From Deltaproteobacteria bacterium (GTDB lineage Bacteria > Desulfobacterota > Desulfomonilia > UBA1062): 5,453 nt of DNA. The position numbers and the translations under genes were made by a program. This document shows, piece by piece, positions 5,442 to 5,453 of the stretch. Within the stretch, counting starts at the first letter, position 1. Every line of letters begins with the position of its first letter. A model generated the notes under the pieces. The model searched no databases. It saw only the letters and a list, made by a program, of their open reading frames with translations, and had not been told where the DNA came from. The stretch is from contig JAGVNP010000278.1 in assembly GCA_020053185.1 (NCBI GenBank), positions 1-5,453 on the forward strand, written 5' to 3'.

Positions 5442-5453
5442 CAATAAGGCCAA

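Overview
All protein genes in this window lie on the minus strand, so it is read from high to low coordinates. Moderate base composition, a bacterial V/A-type ATPase, a PurS-PurL fusion, a DksA/TraR zinc-finger protein, an FYDLN-type zinc ribbon protein and a probable selenoprotein together suggest a bacterium. An anaerobic Gram-negative lineage such as Desulfobacterota or the Omnitrophota/Planctomycetes-Verrucomicrobia side is a reasonable guess. No gene here fixes the phylum, so this placement is inference.

Layout in transcription order. (1) 5453-5054: a sigma70-like promoter and a 107-aa FYDLN-type zinc ribbon protein. (2) 4963-4912: a palindromic element overlapping a consensus -35, apparently driving three tightly packed genes: a DksA/TraR-family regulator (4878-4492), the 983-aa PurSL synthetase (4485-1534, 6 nt after it) and the PurQ glutaminase (1532-723, 1 nt after that). 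PurSL and PurQ together make FGAM synthase, step 4 of de novo IMP synthesis. (3) 722-413: a stretch that looks intergenic at first sight. (4) 412-101 and 98-1: subunit H (peripheral stalk) and the beginning of subunit I of a V/A-type ATPase, in the H-I order of archaeal-type operons. The rest of that operon lies beyond the left edge.

The most interesting item is in the 310-nt gap between purQ and the ATPase genes. A 46-codon frame (632-492), preceded by a Shine-Dalgarno sequence and an extended -10 promoter-like motif, encodes a one-helix membrane microprotein. Its motif LPRFGVRT is followed by an in-frame UGA and then MSDSC and a charged tail ending in TAA. Just past the UGA lies a 6-bp hairpin with a 5-nt loop whose second base is G and whose loop starts 22 nt after the UGA, which fits published bacterial SECIS criteria. 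I read it as a tiny selenoprotein that conventional gene calling would miss, or call as 29 aa. The long genes contain no in-frame UGA, so general UGA reassignment is unlikely. An 11-bp inverted repeat also links its codons 3-6 to the sequence just after its stop.

No tRNA, rRNA, CRISPR array or insertion sequence was recognised.
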